Below are positions 24,891 through 35,788 of a stretch of 64,000 bases of DNA, piece after piece. The first letter of the stretch is position 1. The number at the start of each line of letters is the position of its first letter. A program made the position numbers and the translations under genes. The notes below the pieces were generated by a model, which was not told the DNA's origin, did not search any database, and saw only the letters and a list, made by a program, of their open reading frames with translations. The stretch comes from Lotus japonicus (lineage: Eukaryota; Streptophyta; Magnoliopsida; Fabales; Fabaceae): positions 102,641,760 to 102,705,759 of the forward strand of contig NC_080041.1 in assembly GCF_012489685.1 (NCBI RefSeq). The letters run 5' to 3'.

Positions 24891-25531
24891 AGGCTGGCAC
24901 ATGCCGAGTTGATATCGACGCCAAACAAAAACAGGAATAGGGGCAGCCAATGTAAGAATCCAAAAATGGAAAATCATCATCGAAAGGTGTATTTACTCTG
25001 AGTCAGACTGACCTGCAACTTCTGAAAAGCTAATAACATTGTACTTTTAATTTAAAATACTAGTACTACGTTTTACTCACACAATTATCTCATTTTACTC
25101 GGGTTAGGTGTATATGTTTTAACCATATGTGGACAAAGCAGTGCTAAGGAACCACTATCCGGGTAAATAACTATAACTTAACCGCGAATAATTAACCAGG
25201 GTTAAAAACCAAGTCGTTAAAATGGATTCACCACCTCTCTTTTACCCAACCTCATTTCAAAAGAAAAAAACCCAACCCAAACCACACCTTTCTCCCTGTT
25301 TGAGCTTCTCGATCTGCTTCTTCTTCTTCCTCCTGCTTCATCTTCTGCTTTCAAACACCAGTCTTTCTTTCAACATGAACAACTACACGTGCCATCGAGT
25401 ATGATGTGATGGAGAGGGATAAAGAGACCAACTCATAGCTCTTATTCACTCATCCCCTCCCATTCTTATTCACTTTTCAGCTCCCCGTCACAAAATCATT
25501 CCCCTCACTTCTTCCGGCCGGGCTTTTCACT
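24891..25531. promoter_or_regulatory. Upstream region of the WRN-like gene
   Basis: Intergenic. It probably holds the promoter and 5' UTR of the gene starting at 25532. A pyrimidine-rich stretch with TTCTTCTTCC runs over about 25285-25360. No convincing single TATA box could be chosen. Confidence 0.35.
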
Positions 25532-26194
25532 ATGGATAACCCCGGAAACGCTCCACCAGCAGTAATGGCCATAGAGGAGCTGCAGTTCAACAACAACCTT
25601 GCCAACTTGGGGAGGTTATTTGATGTAACATTGGATGTACACACCATCCGAACAACTCTCACCTCCTCGCCTCAACTCGTGGCCGCATGGCTCATCCATA
25701 CACTCGACCTCAACCGCGACCACTACCCCAGCCTTCTCGTCGGCCTTGCCATCGAGTCCAGCGGCAACACCAACAACCGTGTTGACATCCTCCAGCTCTG
25801 TGCCGGCCATAGCTGTCTCATCTTCCAAATAAGCCGTGCCCCCTACCTCCCCAGCTCCCTCGTCACCTTCCTCTCCAACCCCAACATCAGCTTCGTCGGT
25901 ATCGGCATACAGGATGATGTGACAGCGCTCTTGAACAGGTACTCCCTACGGGTGACAAACACGGTGGACCTCCGCATCTTCGGGGCAGATGTGCTCCGCG
26001 ACAACACAATGAGGCACGTCAACTGTAGGAGGCTAGCACAGCGTGTTATGGATATCGATGTTGAGTGGCCGCAGAGTTACATCAGACGGGAGTGGCACTT
26101 CGATGGGGACAACCTATCTCTGGAGCAGGTTCAGTTTGTTACCGTTGCAGCTTTCCTCCGCTACAAAATTGCATACCGTCTCACCTGGCAATGA
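25532..26194 (+). CDS. WRN-exonuclease-like protein (DEDD 3'-5' exonuclease fold), catalytic residues largely lost
   Basis: Single-exon gene, 220 aa. The fold of plant Werner-syndrome-like exonucleases is recognisable: SLLVGLAIESS (residues 68-78), DILQLCAGHSCLIFQI (85-100), FVGIGIQDDV (121-130), NTVDLR (143-148), a LAQRVMDIDVEWP segment (168-180) and a C-terminal QVQFVTVAAF (199-208). Family members act as DEDDy 3'-5' exonucleases with D-x-E in the first motif and Y-x3-D in the third. Here the first motif is A73-I-E75 (Asp lost), the second keeps D128, and the third is F202-x3-A206 (Tyr and Asp lost). The frame is intact over full domain length, so this may be a non-catalytic paralogue rather than junk. 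The start at 25532 is the first ATG of the frame. No introns, as is common for this plant family. Confidence 0.85.
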   Translation: MDNPGNAPPAVMAIEELQFNNNLANLGRLFDVTLDVHTIRTTLTSSPQLVAAWLIHTLDLNRDHYPSLLVGLAIESSGNTNNRVDILQLCAGHSCLIFQISRAPYLPSSLVTFLSNPNISFVGIGIQDDVTALLNRYSLRVTNTVDLRIFGADVLRDNTMRHVNCRRLAQRVMDIDVEWPQSYIRREWHFDGDNLSLEQVQFVTVAAFLRYKIAYRLTWQ

Positions 26195-26741
26195 ATTTTA
26201 TTGTTTTTACACATGAAAACGTGTTTTAGTACTAGTTATAAGTGTAATATCATGTTTTAGTGTTTTGTATTTGGGTTGTATGAAATTATGGATTTGGAGT
26301 TGAGGTTCTTGGTTGCTTTGTACGAAGATATTGGAGTTGAGGTTCTTGGTTGTGTTGTACGAAGATTATTGGATTGTATTTTCTTAGGTTATGAATTGGA
26401 CTTGTGCATATTATGCCCCTTGTTTGTATATGAATTGGATTAGATGCTTAGTAACAAAATCAATTTTAAAATTCAATCTAACGAAGTAAGCTTTTAATAT
26501 TTTGGAAAGTGAAAATCTATAAGCAATAGCGGATGCATGCAGATCTTTTACTCATTTCAGAATATGAGACTGAAAAAGTCGATTACTTAAGACTGGTCCC
26601 ACAATTGAGAGGGCTACTGGGTTGCCAAAACCTGCTAATGTGTATTGTGTTCTTTGATCTTACCGTTATAATACACAGTTATATCATTATATTAAAACAT
26701 TTAAAAAGAAGAGAATACACATGCATGAAAATTGCCACTGC
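26195..26741. other. 3' flank of the WRN-like gene
   Basis: Contains a short tandem duplication (ATTGGAGTTGAGGTTCTTGG / ATTTGGAGTTGAGGTTCTTG, 26291-26350) and probably the 3' UTR. No further gene is supported. Confidence 0.5.
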
Positions 26742-26913
26742 CTTGGTCAATAACTGATTGGCGTCCTCGAATGGACTCTATTGCAGATTTTAGAGTCTGC
26801 TGAGATACTTGAAATTCTCTAAATAACTGCTTCCCAAGTCGTTGATCTTGGGAAAACCCAAGAACCAATTGCTCAACTGACACAAATGAATCCCCATACT
26901 CTTCCCTGGCTCT
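26742..26913 (-). pseudogene. Fragment of chloroplast ClpB3-type AAA+ disaggregase
   Basis: On the minus strand an AG acceptor is followed by RAREEYGDSFVSVEQLVLGF, then SQDQRLGKQLFREFQVSQQT and LKSAIESIRGRQSVIDQ, after which similarity ends without a GT donor. This matches the end of the Clp N-domain and the linker leading to the first AAA+ domain of the plastid ClpB/HSP100 protein. No Walker motifs or other exons are nearby. It is an isolated exon-sized piece, so a captured or relic fragment. Confidence 0.8.
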
Positions 26914-28737
26914 CTGAAATCACGCCCCAACATTGAACCACCAGATTCCCCTATAACCTATATTATAAAACAAGAGTTAAACTACTGGTATGTGTGTGTT
27001 CTAACAGTTATTACAAACATGGTTGATTTCTTGAGTTTAGGATCCGTAGGTTAACTTGCATTTGTAAGTAACTATAATGCGTTCAGGTGAACGAGTTAGT
27101 ATTTATCGCATAAACGCTTATTTATAAGCTAATTTGAAAAGTTCATTGAAATAAGCTCAAAATAGGTAATAGGTAGGTATAAGCTCTTACTCATAAGTTA
27201 ATATGAATAATTTATGAAAATAAGGAGAAAACAGTTTATTGGTACGTTATAAAGCTCTTCCATACACTTGCATAGTCGTTTTTGTAAAATTTATATATTG
27301 AACATGATAATATATATAATTAAACTTATGATTTATTTTGGTCTGGCTGGGGTTATCAAAACACATTTCACATTATAGCCTTTTTTTTCTATTTCATTTT
27401 GTTATGTTATCCATTTTGTCATGTTTGGTTCCTTAACAATCACAATCATTACCTAAGTGTAACCAATATGACTTGGTGTAGACATAAAAAAAAATTAAAA
27501 AGACTTGTGTGGTGTGGTTTTGCATCTCACTTTCTTGGGGCATTTGTTTGGGGTATAGAAGCACATTTTTGGAAATGTTAAGGTTAGGAATGGAGATTTC
27601 CACATTTGTTACAAGGTTAAAACTTTAGATTATGGGTATTAATTATTCTCAGAGATGAAATTACCGTCAACTTTCATATTATTTCAACCCATCAAATAGG
27701 TTGGGGAAAATAAATTTTTAAGACATAACTACCCACTTTCACCACATTTTATCATATTTTTCTATTTTTAAATTGTTTAAATTAAACAAAATTTAACAAC
27801 ATTTATGGGAATATTAAAAATTTATCCAACATATTTATTATATTTACCCGCGAATAACATTCTTATTAATCATAGTCCTTGGAATGTAATTGCAAACCTT
27901 TAAACAAACTCCCCGTTTGGTTTTTTTCCCTCTTCTATGATTTTTTTTTTGGTACATCGGAAAGATAAATTACATTCTTCATGAATTGATCTATAGACCT
28001 CCTCCTCCCAACCCATATGTCATCAACTCTTCCCACTTAAGTTAGAATAAAGTTTAGTACACATCTAAAGGGTGTAGACCACTAGAGAGAGATAGAAAGA
28101 GATGAAAGATAAGTGATAAGTATGATATATAATGTGATGTGGCGGGAAGAAAGACATAGAGAGAAAAAAAACGGGTCTCCAAACTATTTGGTGGTTTATG
28201 ACTTAAGCCTTCCGGGACTATATTATTAGAATTAAATTAATGATAGGTTATTTAGTCTTTTAATACTTTAATCTCCTAATTTTATTCCTTATCAGTAATT
28301 AAATATTTGGTTTGAATGTGATGTATTTATATTAGATAAAAAATAATTTAAAAATTGATATGCTGTTATTTATTCTTTTTTGAAATTAATATGCTGTTAT
28401 TAAAATACAAGAACATAAAAAGATAGGTTTATATAAACTTTTAGTCCCTGTAAAATACACCATTTTTGTTTTTCGTCCCCGGAAAATAATTTTTTTGTTT
28501 AACATCCTCCCAAAATTAATTTCTTTTAGGTCCTTATCATCATATTTTTCATCCAAACTAAGCAAAATTACACATTATAATAAAAATTACACATTAAGAT
28601 CATACTCATAATAGTGAAAATATTTAGTTATAGCTACTTAGTTAACATTATTTTTATTAATATTATAATATAAATAAATAAAATTATTATTCACTTGCAG
28701 TGAAATAACTACTCACTTATAAATATTGATTTACTAG
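26914..28737. other. Intergenic region without supported gene
   Basis: AT-rich sequence with no convincing coding region or complete transposon. GCTTATTTATAAGCT- and ATAAGCTC-type motifs at 27110-27260 may be traces of an old MITE. CTTTTAGTCCCTGTAAAAT at 28438-28456 resembles ends of Mutator-like MITEs, but no partner end was identified. Confidence 0.45.
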
Positions 28738-28885
28738 TATCCCTCGCCCCACGGTCAGCGCACTAAGCGGTAGGGGGCTGACCAAGGAGTTTTTTCAATT
28801 CGCAAGAGTTGAGATTCGAACCCCCAACCACTTGCTTAAAGGATGAAGTGCTGAACCACTACACCAACCCACTTGGTTATTTTAT
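28738..28885 (-). mobile_element. SINE-like element, minus orientation
   Basis: On the minus strand it reads GGTTGGTGTAGTGGTTCAGC (A box) followed 38 bp later by GGTTCGAATCTCAAC (B box), the tRNA-derived head of plant SINEs. The tail region is GC-richer (GGTCAGCCCCCTACCGCTTA). Target duplications could not be settled. Confidence 0.6.
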
Positions 28886-29344
28886 ATTATCAGTTGCTCT
28901 TATTTAAAACTATTTCTCTAATATAATAATTTATAGTTTAAGTATACAGTAATTTTGAAAAATAATAATCTTAATAAGATATTTTAAATTTAATTAATTT
29001 AACTTTTATTTTTATTACTTATCACTACTACTAAGTCAAAACCAATTGGTTAAATATATAGTTTTTACTTTTAATTAAAAAAATTAAAATATGCTAATTA
29101 ATAAAAGTTAATTAAATTTTAGTTAATTTAAAACATAGACTTATTTATAAAAATATAAAAAAATTAAATTTAATAGAATAATCATTTAAAAAAATAATTT
29201 AGAAACCTAATTTTAAAAAAATATTACGTGTTTTTTTTATTATCAATATATATTAGAAAAGAAGAACTTCCATAGTGACGTGTCAGCACCAGATTAATTC
29301 TCATAAAAATTATTCCACGTGTCAATTTGTTAGAGGGTATAATT

Positions 29345-29790
29345 TTCAATTTGTTAGAAGGTAAAATTTTAGATTTGATTAGGATTTAGGTTGTTTATTT
29401 CTTGATTTTATCTTAATTTATTTTTGATTTATTTTTAGAGTATTAATTAATTTTTATGGTATTTTTATTGAATTTTCGGATTTTTAATTAATTCAGAATT
29501 TTATGTGTTTTTATTGTGATTTGCTAGATTTTGATAGTTTTTATCTATATTTATTTAGTACCTTTTAAAATTTTAGATTTGATTAGGATTTAGGTTGTTT
29601 ATTTCATGATTTTTATCGTAATTTATCTTATTATTTATTTTTAGAGAATTAATTAAATTTTATGGTATTTTTATTGAATTTTCGGTTTTTTAATTAATTC
29701 AGGATTTATGAGTTTTTATTGTGATTTTCTAGATTTTGGTAGTTTTTATATATCTTTAATTAGTACCTTCTTAAATTTTAGAATTGATTA
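29345..29790. repeat. Two tandem copies of an about 220-bp unit in the Helitron
   Basis: Both units contain AAATTTTAGATTTGATTAGG, GGTTGTTTATTTC, ATGGTATTTTTATTGAATTT and GTTTTTATTGTGATTT, in the same order (about 29358-29570 and 29571-29790). Non-coding. Confidence 0.8.
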
Positions 29791-29859
29791 GGAATAAATT
29801 GTATATGTAAATAATTTCATATTAAAATTAACTAAAAAAAGTCAATATATTATAAAAAC

Positions 29860-30405
29860 TCAAGCAAAATAATACCTCATTCTTGTGAGTTCATCCACCT
29901 CCCTTGTGTCACATCCATGAGCACAGCTAGAGAAGGCCAACATGTCCATCTCATATTGAGGATGAAGAACAAGGAAAGGTTCCCTTTCCCCCAAAATCCT
30001 CACTATCTTTCTACCGAGTTCCTCTATTTGTGGAGTAAACCGCAAAGCTTCAAAATTTTCTTTACATCTCAGCTTTTGAATCTCAAAAGGTAGTCCAATC
30101 TTCGCGAGGCGAGCATCAGTTCTATTCAGGTGCATGACCTTGTGTTTAAGCAATAGAGGAAGGATCTGTGATAAACAAGAATGTGAATTAGTTGAAGTTA
30201 CTCAAGAAAAACAAAAAACAAATAAGTGAAAGATATATATCATGTAAACCGAATAAAGACCTGTTTTTCATAGTATATATGTAATATCAGACCAGCTAAT
30301 TGGTGGCAAGTAGGATAGTCCTAATTCAACTCTTCTCTTGAGCCTAGGTGGTACTTGCTTCAAAATTCTAACCTCATATCTCAAGAAGGCAATGAATTTA
30401 TCTAC
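29860..30405 (-). pseudogene. Plant GDP-fucose O-fucosyltransferase-like gene fragment in a Helitron
   Basis: Piece 30405-30270 reads [20 protein letters not shown] and then [10 protein letters not shown]. Piece 30165-29860, after an AG acceptor, reads [40 protein letters not shown] and [15 protein letters not shown]. These are consecutive parts of the plant O-fucosyltransferase family (Golgi glycosyltransferases), with HLNRTD and the HxxYExDMLAFS region. A stop or one-base shift disrupts the end of the first piece (ACATATATACTATGA). The family sequence HLRYE is HPQYE here, losing an arginine. The upstream and downstream domains are absent. A further minus-strand frame at 30640-30540 (ERVDSRARKECEVASIDDPM) was not recognised. 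Confidence 0.82.
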
Positions 30406-31969
30406 ATAAAAAATCCTTGGAACTCACTGCCACATCAAGGAAACAGAAATGAGGATACTTCAATCAAAAAATTACGATGATAATCATAAAAGGAGATGCC
30501 ACCTGAACTATAATTATCATACAGAAAATAGTAATGTGCAAACCTTGGATCGGCCCATAAAGATGTCTATTCATAGGATCATCAATGCTGGCCACCTCAC
30601 ATTCTTTTCTGGCCCGAGAGTCCACTCTTTCCAACCCTGCAAAATCACGCATCATCCACAAGTTCAAAATATTCTTAAATATCTTAAGAATTTTGACTAC
30701 CATATATGTTAAGAATGATTAACCAAAAAAATTCAAATCAGGAATTACATATATTACTTACTTACTAATATTAATTACATATATTACTTTTTATTAAAAA
30801 TAATAATTTTTTATCATTATTCTCTAACCATATCATTATTCTCTATCCATGCATTACTTTTATATTTTTCTAAGGCCCGGAAAAGTTAGAATCAAATTGG
30901 AGATTTTTATATTTATTACCATTTGACCAGAAAAATAGATTTATTACTCTTAAGAATAAACAAATATTTATTACCGTATGCTGCACCAAAGTTATTAGAA
31001 CCTTTAATTTCTCTATTGTACTTACAGAATTATTTTCTAGATCCTGAATATTTTTAATTTTTTATACATTTAATTATGATGATATTTTAACTAAAAATAA
31101 TATATATATATATATATATATATTTTATATTAATCTCCATGTAACAGATTGCCTAAGATGGGCTTCTTTTGTGACAACGTATTATCATTGTCATATATAT
31201 AGAACTATGATTCATTATCACTTATATTATTTTTCATCTACATTTTATTTTTTCTTTTTCAATCAATTCACTCATTAATTTTTTACGTTTCTTATTTTTT
31301 TCATATCAATCGATATCAATATATCAACATCAATATCATCATCAATATCAATCAATATATATTAGAAAAGAACAAGGGTTATGATAGCAAATTGGTGACG
31401 TATTAACTCCTAATGCATTTTATTCCACGTGTCAAGACAAGGTTAATTAGTTAATATACTAGAATGGATCCGTCCTATTTGTGTGCCAAATATATGTTTG
31501 TTTCTCAAGGTGTAAAGGGCTTGATGAAAACAACTATTCCGTTCTACTTTTGCTTAGGTCCATTTTTGTATTCATATTTAGTTAATATACTAGAATGGTA
31601 GTCCTATTTGTGTGCAAGATATATTTTTGTTTCTCAAGGAGTAAAGGGTTTGATGCTAACAAACTCTTGATTTCATTGTTTTTTCTTTTGACAATTAGTT
31701 TCATTGTTATTATTGGGTATATTATTAGATAAATCATGATTTATATTTCTAATTCTATCATGCAAATTTTAATTAAAAATGTTGTGAGACAATTAACAAT
31801 GGATGTTTATCAAGTATTATTTGCAATGGGTTCATTAAACTTCTGTTATGTGAATGTAAATTTTGGTTAGATCTTTATAAGTTTACATGTTCTTTTATAA
31901 AGTTGTAAGCAACAAGATTTTCTATTTATTTAAGAATACCATCGAATCCTGTGGAAAACCTTTGCCCTA

Positions 31970-32335
31970 ATTATCTAAGATTTACCTAGATTACTCTTTA
32001 CTAAAATTTCCAAACTTTTATTGCAGAGGCAATCTTGGCTAATTTGAAAATTTTAAATTAGAGAAACTTTTAACATTAAAATTTTAAAAGATTATCCCTA
32101 ATTATCTTAGATTTACCTAGATTATTCCTTACTAAATTGACCTGACTTTTATTGCAGAGACAATCTTGACAAATTTAAAATTTTTAAATCTGAGAAACTT
32201 TTATCATTAAAATTTTAAAAGATTATCCCTAATTATCTAAGATTTACCGAGATTACTCCTTACTAAATTGACCCGACTTTTATTGCAGAGCCAGAGACAA
32301 TCTTGACTAATTTGATATTTTTAAATCTTGAAATC
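31970..32335. repeat. Three tandem copies of an about 122-bp unit in the Helitron
   Basis: Units contain ATTATCTAAGATTTACCTAG, CTTTTATTGCAGAG and CAATCTTG(A/G)CTAATTTG, at about 31970-32090, 32095-32215 and 32225-32330. Each unit carries a possible acceptor (TTTTATTGCAG). Confidence 0.8.
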
Positions 32336-32427
32336 GTTTTCATCATCTCTTCAAATTAAGAAAAGTCTCAAGCCTAATTTACTGCATATTTACAGGAATC
32401 CCCTGATTTCTCATTTTATTCTTTCTC

Positions 32428-32955
32428 ATGATCTACAATATAAAAATAAAAGATGTCGTGCTCAATCTAGGATTTTCCAGATTTAAGATTAGTCAACCAA
32501 CCTTCCCAAATAGTCCCGTTGGTTCCCAATTATTTACAAGTCCTCCATCTAACCTCACTTCAGATCATAGTACTCCAAATAGCTCGACCGAAGCACGGCT
32601 GAAAAGAAAATCTATTATGAAACAGAAAAGATCTTCAGCCAAATCTTCAATTAATATTTATGTTAGGCCGTTTGTAATAGAATACGAAAATGTCCAAAAT
32701 CCCTTGAAAAATATGTCGAGCCAACCATCAGATAAACAAAGAAAGTTTGCACAAGCTCGAGCGAATAGTAAGCCGATTTTGAAGCGCAACAGAAAGCATA
32801 GGGAAAACCAGAACATGAAAAATATACAACCCGATAGTCCACCAATAGACTCTATTTGTGAAGTTGGTGCCCTCAGCAACGATGAGTACACTAAGGGTTT
32901 GTTCGGTTGGAGAGGGGAAAGTGGGAGGAAAGAAAACACAGAAACCGAGGAATGA
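32428..32955 (+). other. Unrecognised open frame of 175 codons in a Helitron
   Basis: The conceptual product is rich in Ser, Pro, Lys and Asn, with a basic patch (RLKRKSIMKQKRSS, KPILKRNRKHRE) and no recognisable domain. It begins in AT-rich repeat sequence and ends near the Helitron 3' end. It could be part of a captured host exon (codon use is less AT-rich than the flanks) or chance. No function is proposed. Confidence 0.3.
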
Positions 32956-33439
32956 ATTTAGATTAAGGTGTAGTCCAAATTCATTTCTCGAGAACAAACG
33001 AGTTTCTGTTGATCTCAATCAGGCTCAGAAGAGAAGTCTTTTTGTCCACTTTGCTTACGATTTCAGACTCTTCTATTTCATCTGTTGTTTAATATATTTT
33101 TAATAATCAAGGTATTAATTGATGTATCAAATACGTACAATACACATATTCCCCGTGCAACGCACGGGTAAAGAAACACTAGTAATTTAGAATTCCTCTG
33201 ACTATTCTTCAATCTCTTGATTTCTGGTTTGGCTGGGCCTCTGTTATTATTCTGATGATGCATTATGCTTTCTAGTGTTTTGAGCTTAACATATACTAGA
33301 TGTAGCATTAACACATGAGGTTAAGATTTTCTGTTTTTGAATATTATTATATGATTTTGTAGGTTTGAATCAAAGTTGAGGGAGACAACTCTAAGGCTTG
33401 AGCAACAAATTGCAGAAGAGAAAGCTGCAAGACTCTTTA

Positions 33440-33494
33440 AGTAATAGATATCTAATCGATCAACACCCAGTCGATCGATTAGGTATCTATTACT
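33440..33494. repeat. 22-bp inverted repeat (hairpin) at the AIG1 break
   Basis: AGTAATAGATATCTAATCGATC and its near-perfect complement (one mismatch) are separated by 11 bases. It begins where the AIG1-like reading ends. Confidence 0.85.
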
Positions 33495-33720
33495 ACTCTT
33501 TGGCCTACTTGATGCTTACATACAAGTTTCTTTAAGTAATAACATGTTTCGATCAGCTTATTTTTCCTTAGAATCAATTCTGTCACCCATAAGTTTCTCC
33601 CACAACTGGTTTTGGCTTTGTGATAAATAGTAGAATGATTTGCAAACATACTATAAGTGACATGTCAAAACCGTGCTTTAGTTATTTTCTGAAAGTGAGT
33701 GATTTTCTATTGAATGCAGC

Positions 33721-33832
33721 TTATGGTTGTTGTGACATTGGTTTTATTATGTACTGGACCTTTGGCTGTTGATGTTTTTGGACAAGCACCCTGGCTACTG
33801 ACTCTCCCTTCGATTGCCATATTGGTAGAGAG
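33721..33832 (+). pseudogene. Isolated exon of an unrecognised membrane protein
   Basis: Bounded by TTGAATGCAG and AG|GTAATGC, it reads MVVVTLVLLCTGPLAVDVFG then QAPWLLTLPSIAILVE, two hydrophobic stretches typical of a membrane segment pair. It lies inside the insertion that splits the AIG1-like piece and so looks like a captured exon. I do not recognise the parent gene. Confidence 0.45.
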
Positions 33833-33995
33833 GTAATGCAAGTTAACTTATTGCATCTTTGATTTCTATGACATGCATTACTTACAAGGTATTGCTCATA
33901 GGGAACCTTACAAAGGGTCCTGTACATCGTCACCAAAATCATGCATCTTCATTGTTATGGATTCCTTATCCCTTCTCTTTGCTGTTATTTATTCT

Positions 33996-34015
33996 TTTTT
34001 TTTTAAAGCAAAAGT

Positions 34016-34051
<36 letters not shown>

Positions 34052-35426
34052 CGATAGTACAAATAGTCATCTAGTGCTACAGAGCAGAAATTAAAACTGC
34101 TACCCAGTGATCATGAGAACAAACTCAGATCAAAAACCTACGAGACAGACATCCGTTGGGGACCCAAATTGTGACAAAAGTCACACAACCCAATAAAAAC
34201 GAAGCCGCATCTCGGCACTAGAAAAGCAACAACGCACGAACTATCGACCATAGCACCTCAGAACTAAGCCCAAGAGATCAAATCACCACCGATGGCTCAA
34301 GCTGCATCATGACCACCAACCTAGTATGCATCGAGACTTCAGAATAACTCAACCGCGCAACACCTCAAAAGCAGGACAGAAGAAGCTCCTCAACTGCCGC
34401 CGGCATCAAAGTTGCAAAACGGTGAAGGATAGAACATCAATAAACACTCTGAAAGGATCAAATCTGAGAAAGGACGCCGAATTCGACAGATTTGAGGAGC
34501 CACGAGCAGTGATCAGAAAAACAGGGTGGAACTCCGAGCGAAACAGGGGCGCCGTCGACGCACTACACCGCCACCACAGACTCGTATCTGGCCTCAATAG
34601 GCTAGCACATATCAAGGAAAGCAACGAGGCTCACCAACTACGACATGATTGCAAGGCGCACTAGCAACGGAGGTGTCAAAGGCGAGGCTCCGAACCGAAC
34701 CAAAACCACAACGCAGCAAAACGACCTCTGATTGAACACAACAGTGGCAATGTCACCAAGGGGGAAGGAGGAGGACGCCGCCGCATACAAGGCCACCACG
34801 CTCCCAGATCTGGCCTCAGCAGGAAATCACAGATCAGGCAAGCCAAAGACTTACCGGCGACACTCGCTACGGAGAAGAGCAGCGATGTCGCCTACGGCGA
34901 GGGGGAGGCCAAGCAAGCGTCAGAACGCCTACACCAACAGGAGCTGAAAAAGGCTGAGGATCCCAGATCCGCCGTCGAGAACCTGGAACTGCAAAGCCAG
35001 CCCAGAACCACCATCGCCGACCTCTGACGGCACACCAAAGCCCAGAACCCGATCAACCAGACGCGTTGCAACGCACGACCACCCATCCATACCCTGCGAG
35101 CCAGAAGGGGGCGGCGCACCAAGGAGGAAAGTGGAAGCAAGAACGAGCCGCGCACAGACTGAGCGGACGAAACCGGATCCGATTATTTTCACACAGGAAG
35201 AAACCAGAGCATGAAACATGAGAAAGAGAAGAGAGAACAAAGCTGAAAACAAAAACAGGAGAAGGAGAAAAAGGCCACGAGAAGAAGAAAGTAACGCCGG
35301 GAAACAGGAGTGGGAGGCGCCACTTCCGTGAAGGAGGGGAGGCGGCGCCGCCGTTGAAGGCTTGGAAAGGAAAACCCTAGCAGAGGGGTTTTAGCAGAAG
35401 GCTCGTTTTCACATTCGACCAATAAC
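33996..35426 (-). mobile_element. Retroposon (probably LINE 5'-UTR-derived), minus orientation
   Basis: A 16-bp direct repeat TGCTGTTATTTATTCT flanks it exactly (33980-33995, 35427-35442). The left edge is a T-run (poly-A on the minus strand) next to a TA microsatellite at 34020-34047; the right edge is the 5' end. The minus strand starts with GC-rich, UTR-like DNA (AAACCCCTCTGCTAGGGTTT) without any frame resembling ORF1 or reverse transcriptase. It was copied by LINE machinery. It could be an internally deleted LINE or a retrotransposed non-coding transcript. Confidence 0.75.
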
Positions 35427-35479
35427 TGCTGTTATTTATTCTATGATTTTCAATTTGTAATGTGTCAATTGGCTCTTAT

Positions 35480-35788
35480 TCTAGGTTAAAAATGTTCCTA
35501 GAATAAACTCTGGTAGCCAAGGGAGGTTTAAATAAAGCTGTAAATAATCTCTTGAATTTAAGGGAGGTTGAAAACTCCCGTTAAAAAAAGCTTACGGATA
35601 AGGGAGGTTTAAAACTCCCCTTAAATGCATAATGCATGTACCAGGATTTGCTGAAAAACGCAGTTAATAATTTGTGGCGAGTGTAACTTCAGGATTTTTC
35701 AAAACCCCGCTAAGTAACTCGCGGGGGTTGAAAACCCCCACTAATTGCAAAAAACAACTGCCGCTAATTGACATATTTTTTGTAGTGA
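35480..35788. mobile_element. Right end of a CACTA-like element
   Basis: Ends ATATTTTTTGTAGTG, the complement of a CACTACAAAAAA terminus, and contains subterminal repeats in opposing pairs (GGGAGGTT(T/G)AAAACTCCC, CGGGGGTTGAAAACCCCC). The matching left CACTA end was not found between 33440 and 35480. This element may account for the interruption of the AIG1-like fragment. Confidence 0.6.

Larger units (their letters stand above)
29243..31351 (+). mobile_element. Helitron 5' portion carrying an O-fucosyltransferase fragment
   Basis: Starts A|TCAATATATATTAGAAAAG, the same 5' terminus as the Helitrons at 19050 (minus) and 31352 (plus). The first about 550 bp correspond to the first part of the minus-strand Helitron in the opposite orientation. 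No 3' terminus (hairpin plus CTAG) was found before the next Helitron starts at 31352, so it is either 3'-truncated or the outer part of a nested pair sharing the end at 33182. The right end is AT-rich with a TA repeat at 31100-31122. Confidence 0.6.
31352..33182 (+). mobile_element. Helitron, plus orientation, non-autonomous
   Basis: Starts A|TCAATATATATTAGAAAAG at 31352 and ends CCCCGTGCAACGCACGGGTA followed by AAGAAACACTAG at 33182, then T. Both termini match the other Helitrons in the window. No Rep/helicase. It contains a threefold tandem repeat (31970-32335) and one open frame at 32428-32955. It inserted in the intron before the last AIG1-like exon. Confidence 0.8.

Noticed and set aside
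28738..28885. Functional tRNA gene
   Set aside because: A- and B-box-like words are present, but no cloverleaf or acceptor stem of a tRNA can be formed; a SINE head fits better.
34326..35422. Several frames of 70-110 codons on both strands
   Set aside because: They lie in the GC-rich retroposon and show no domain; overlapping frames on both strands are expected from base composition.
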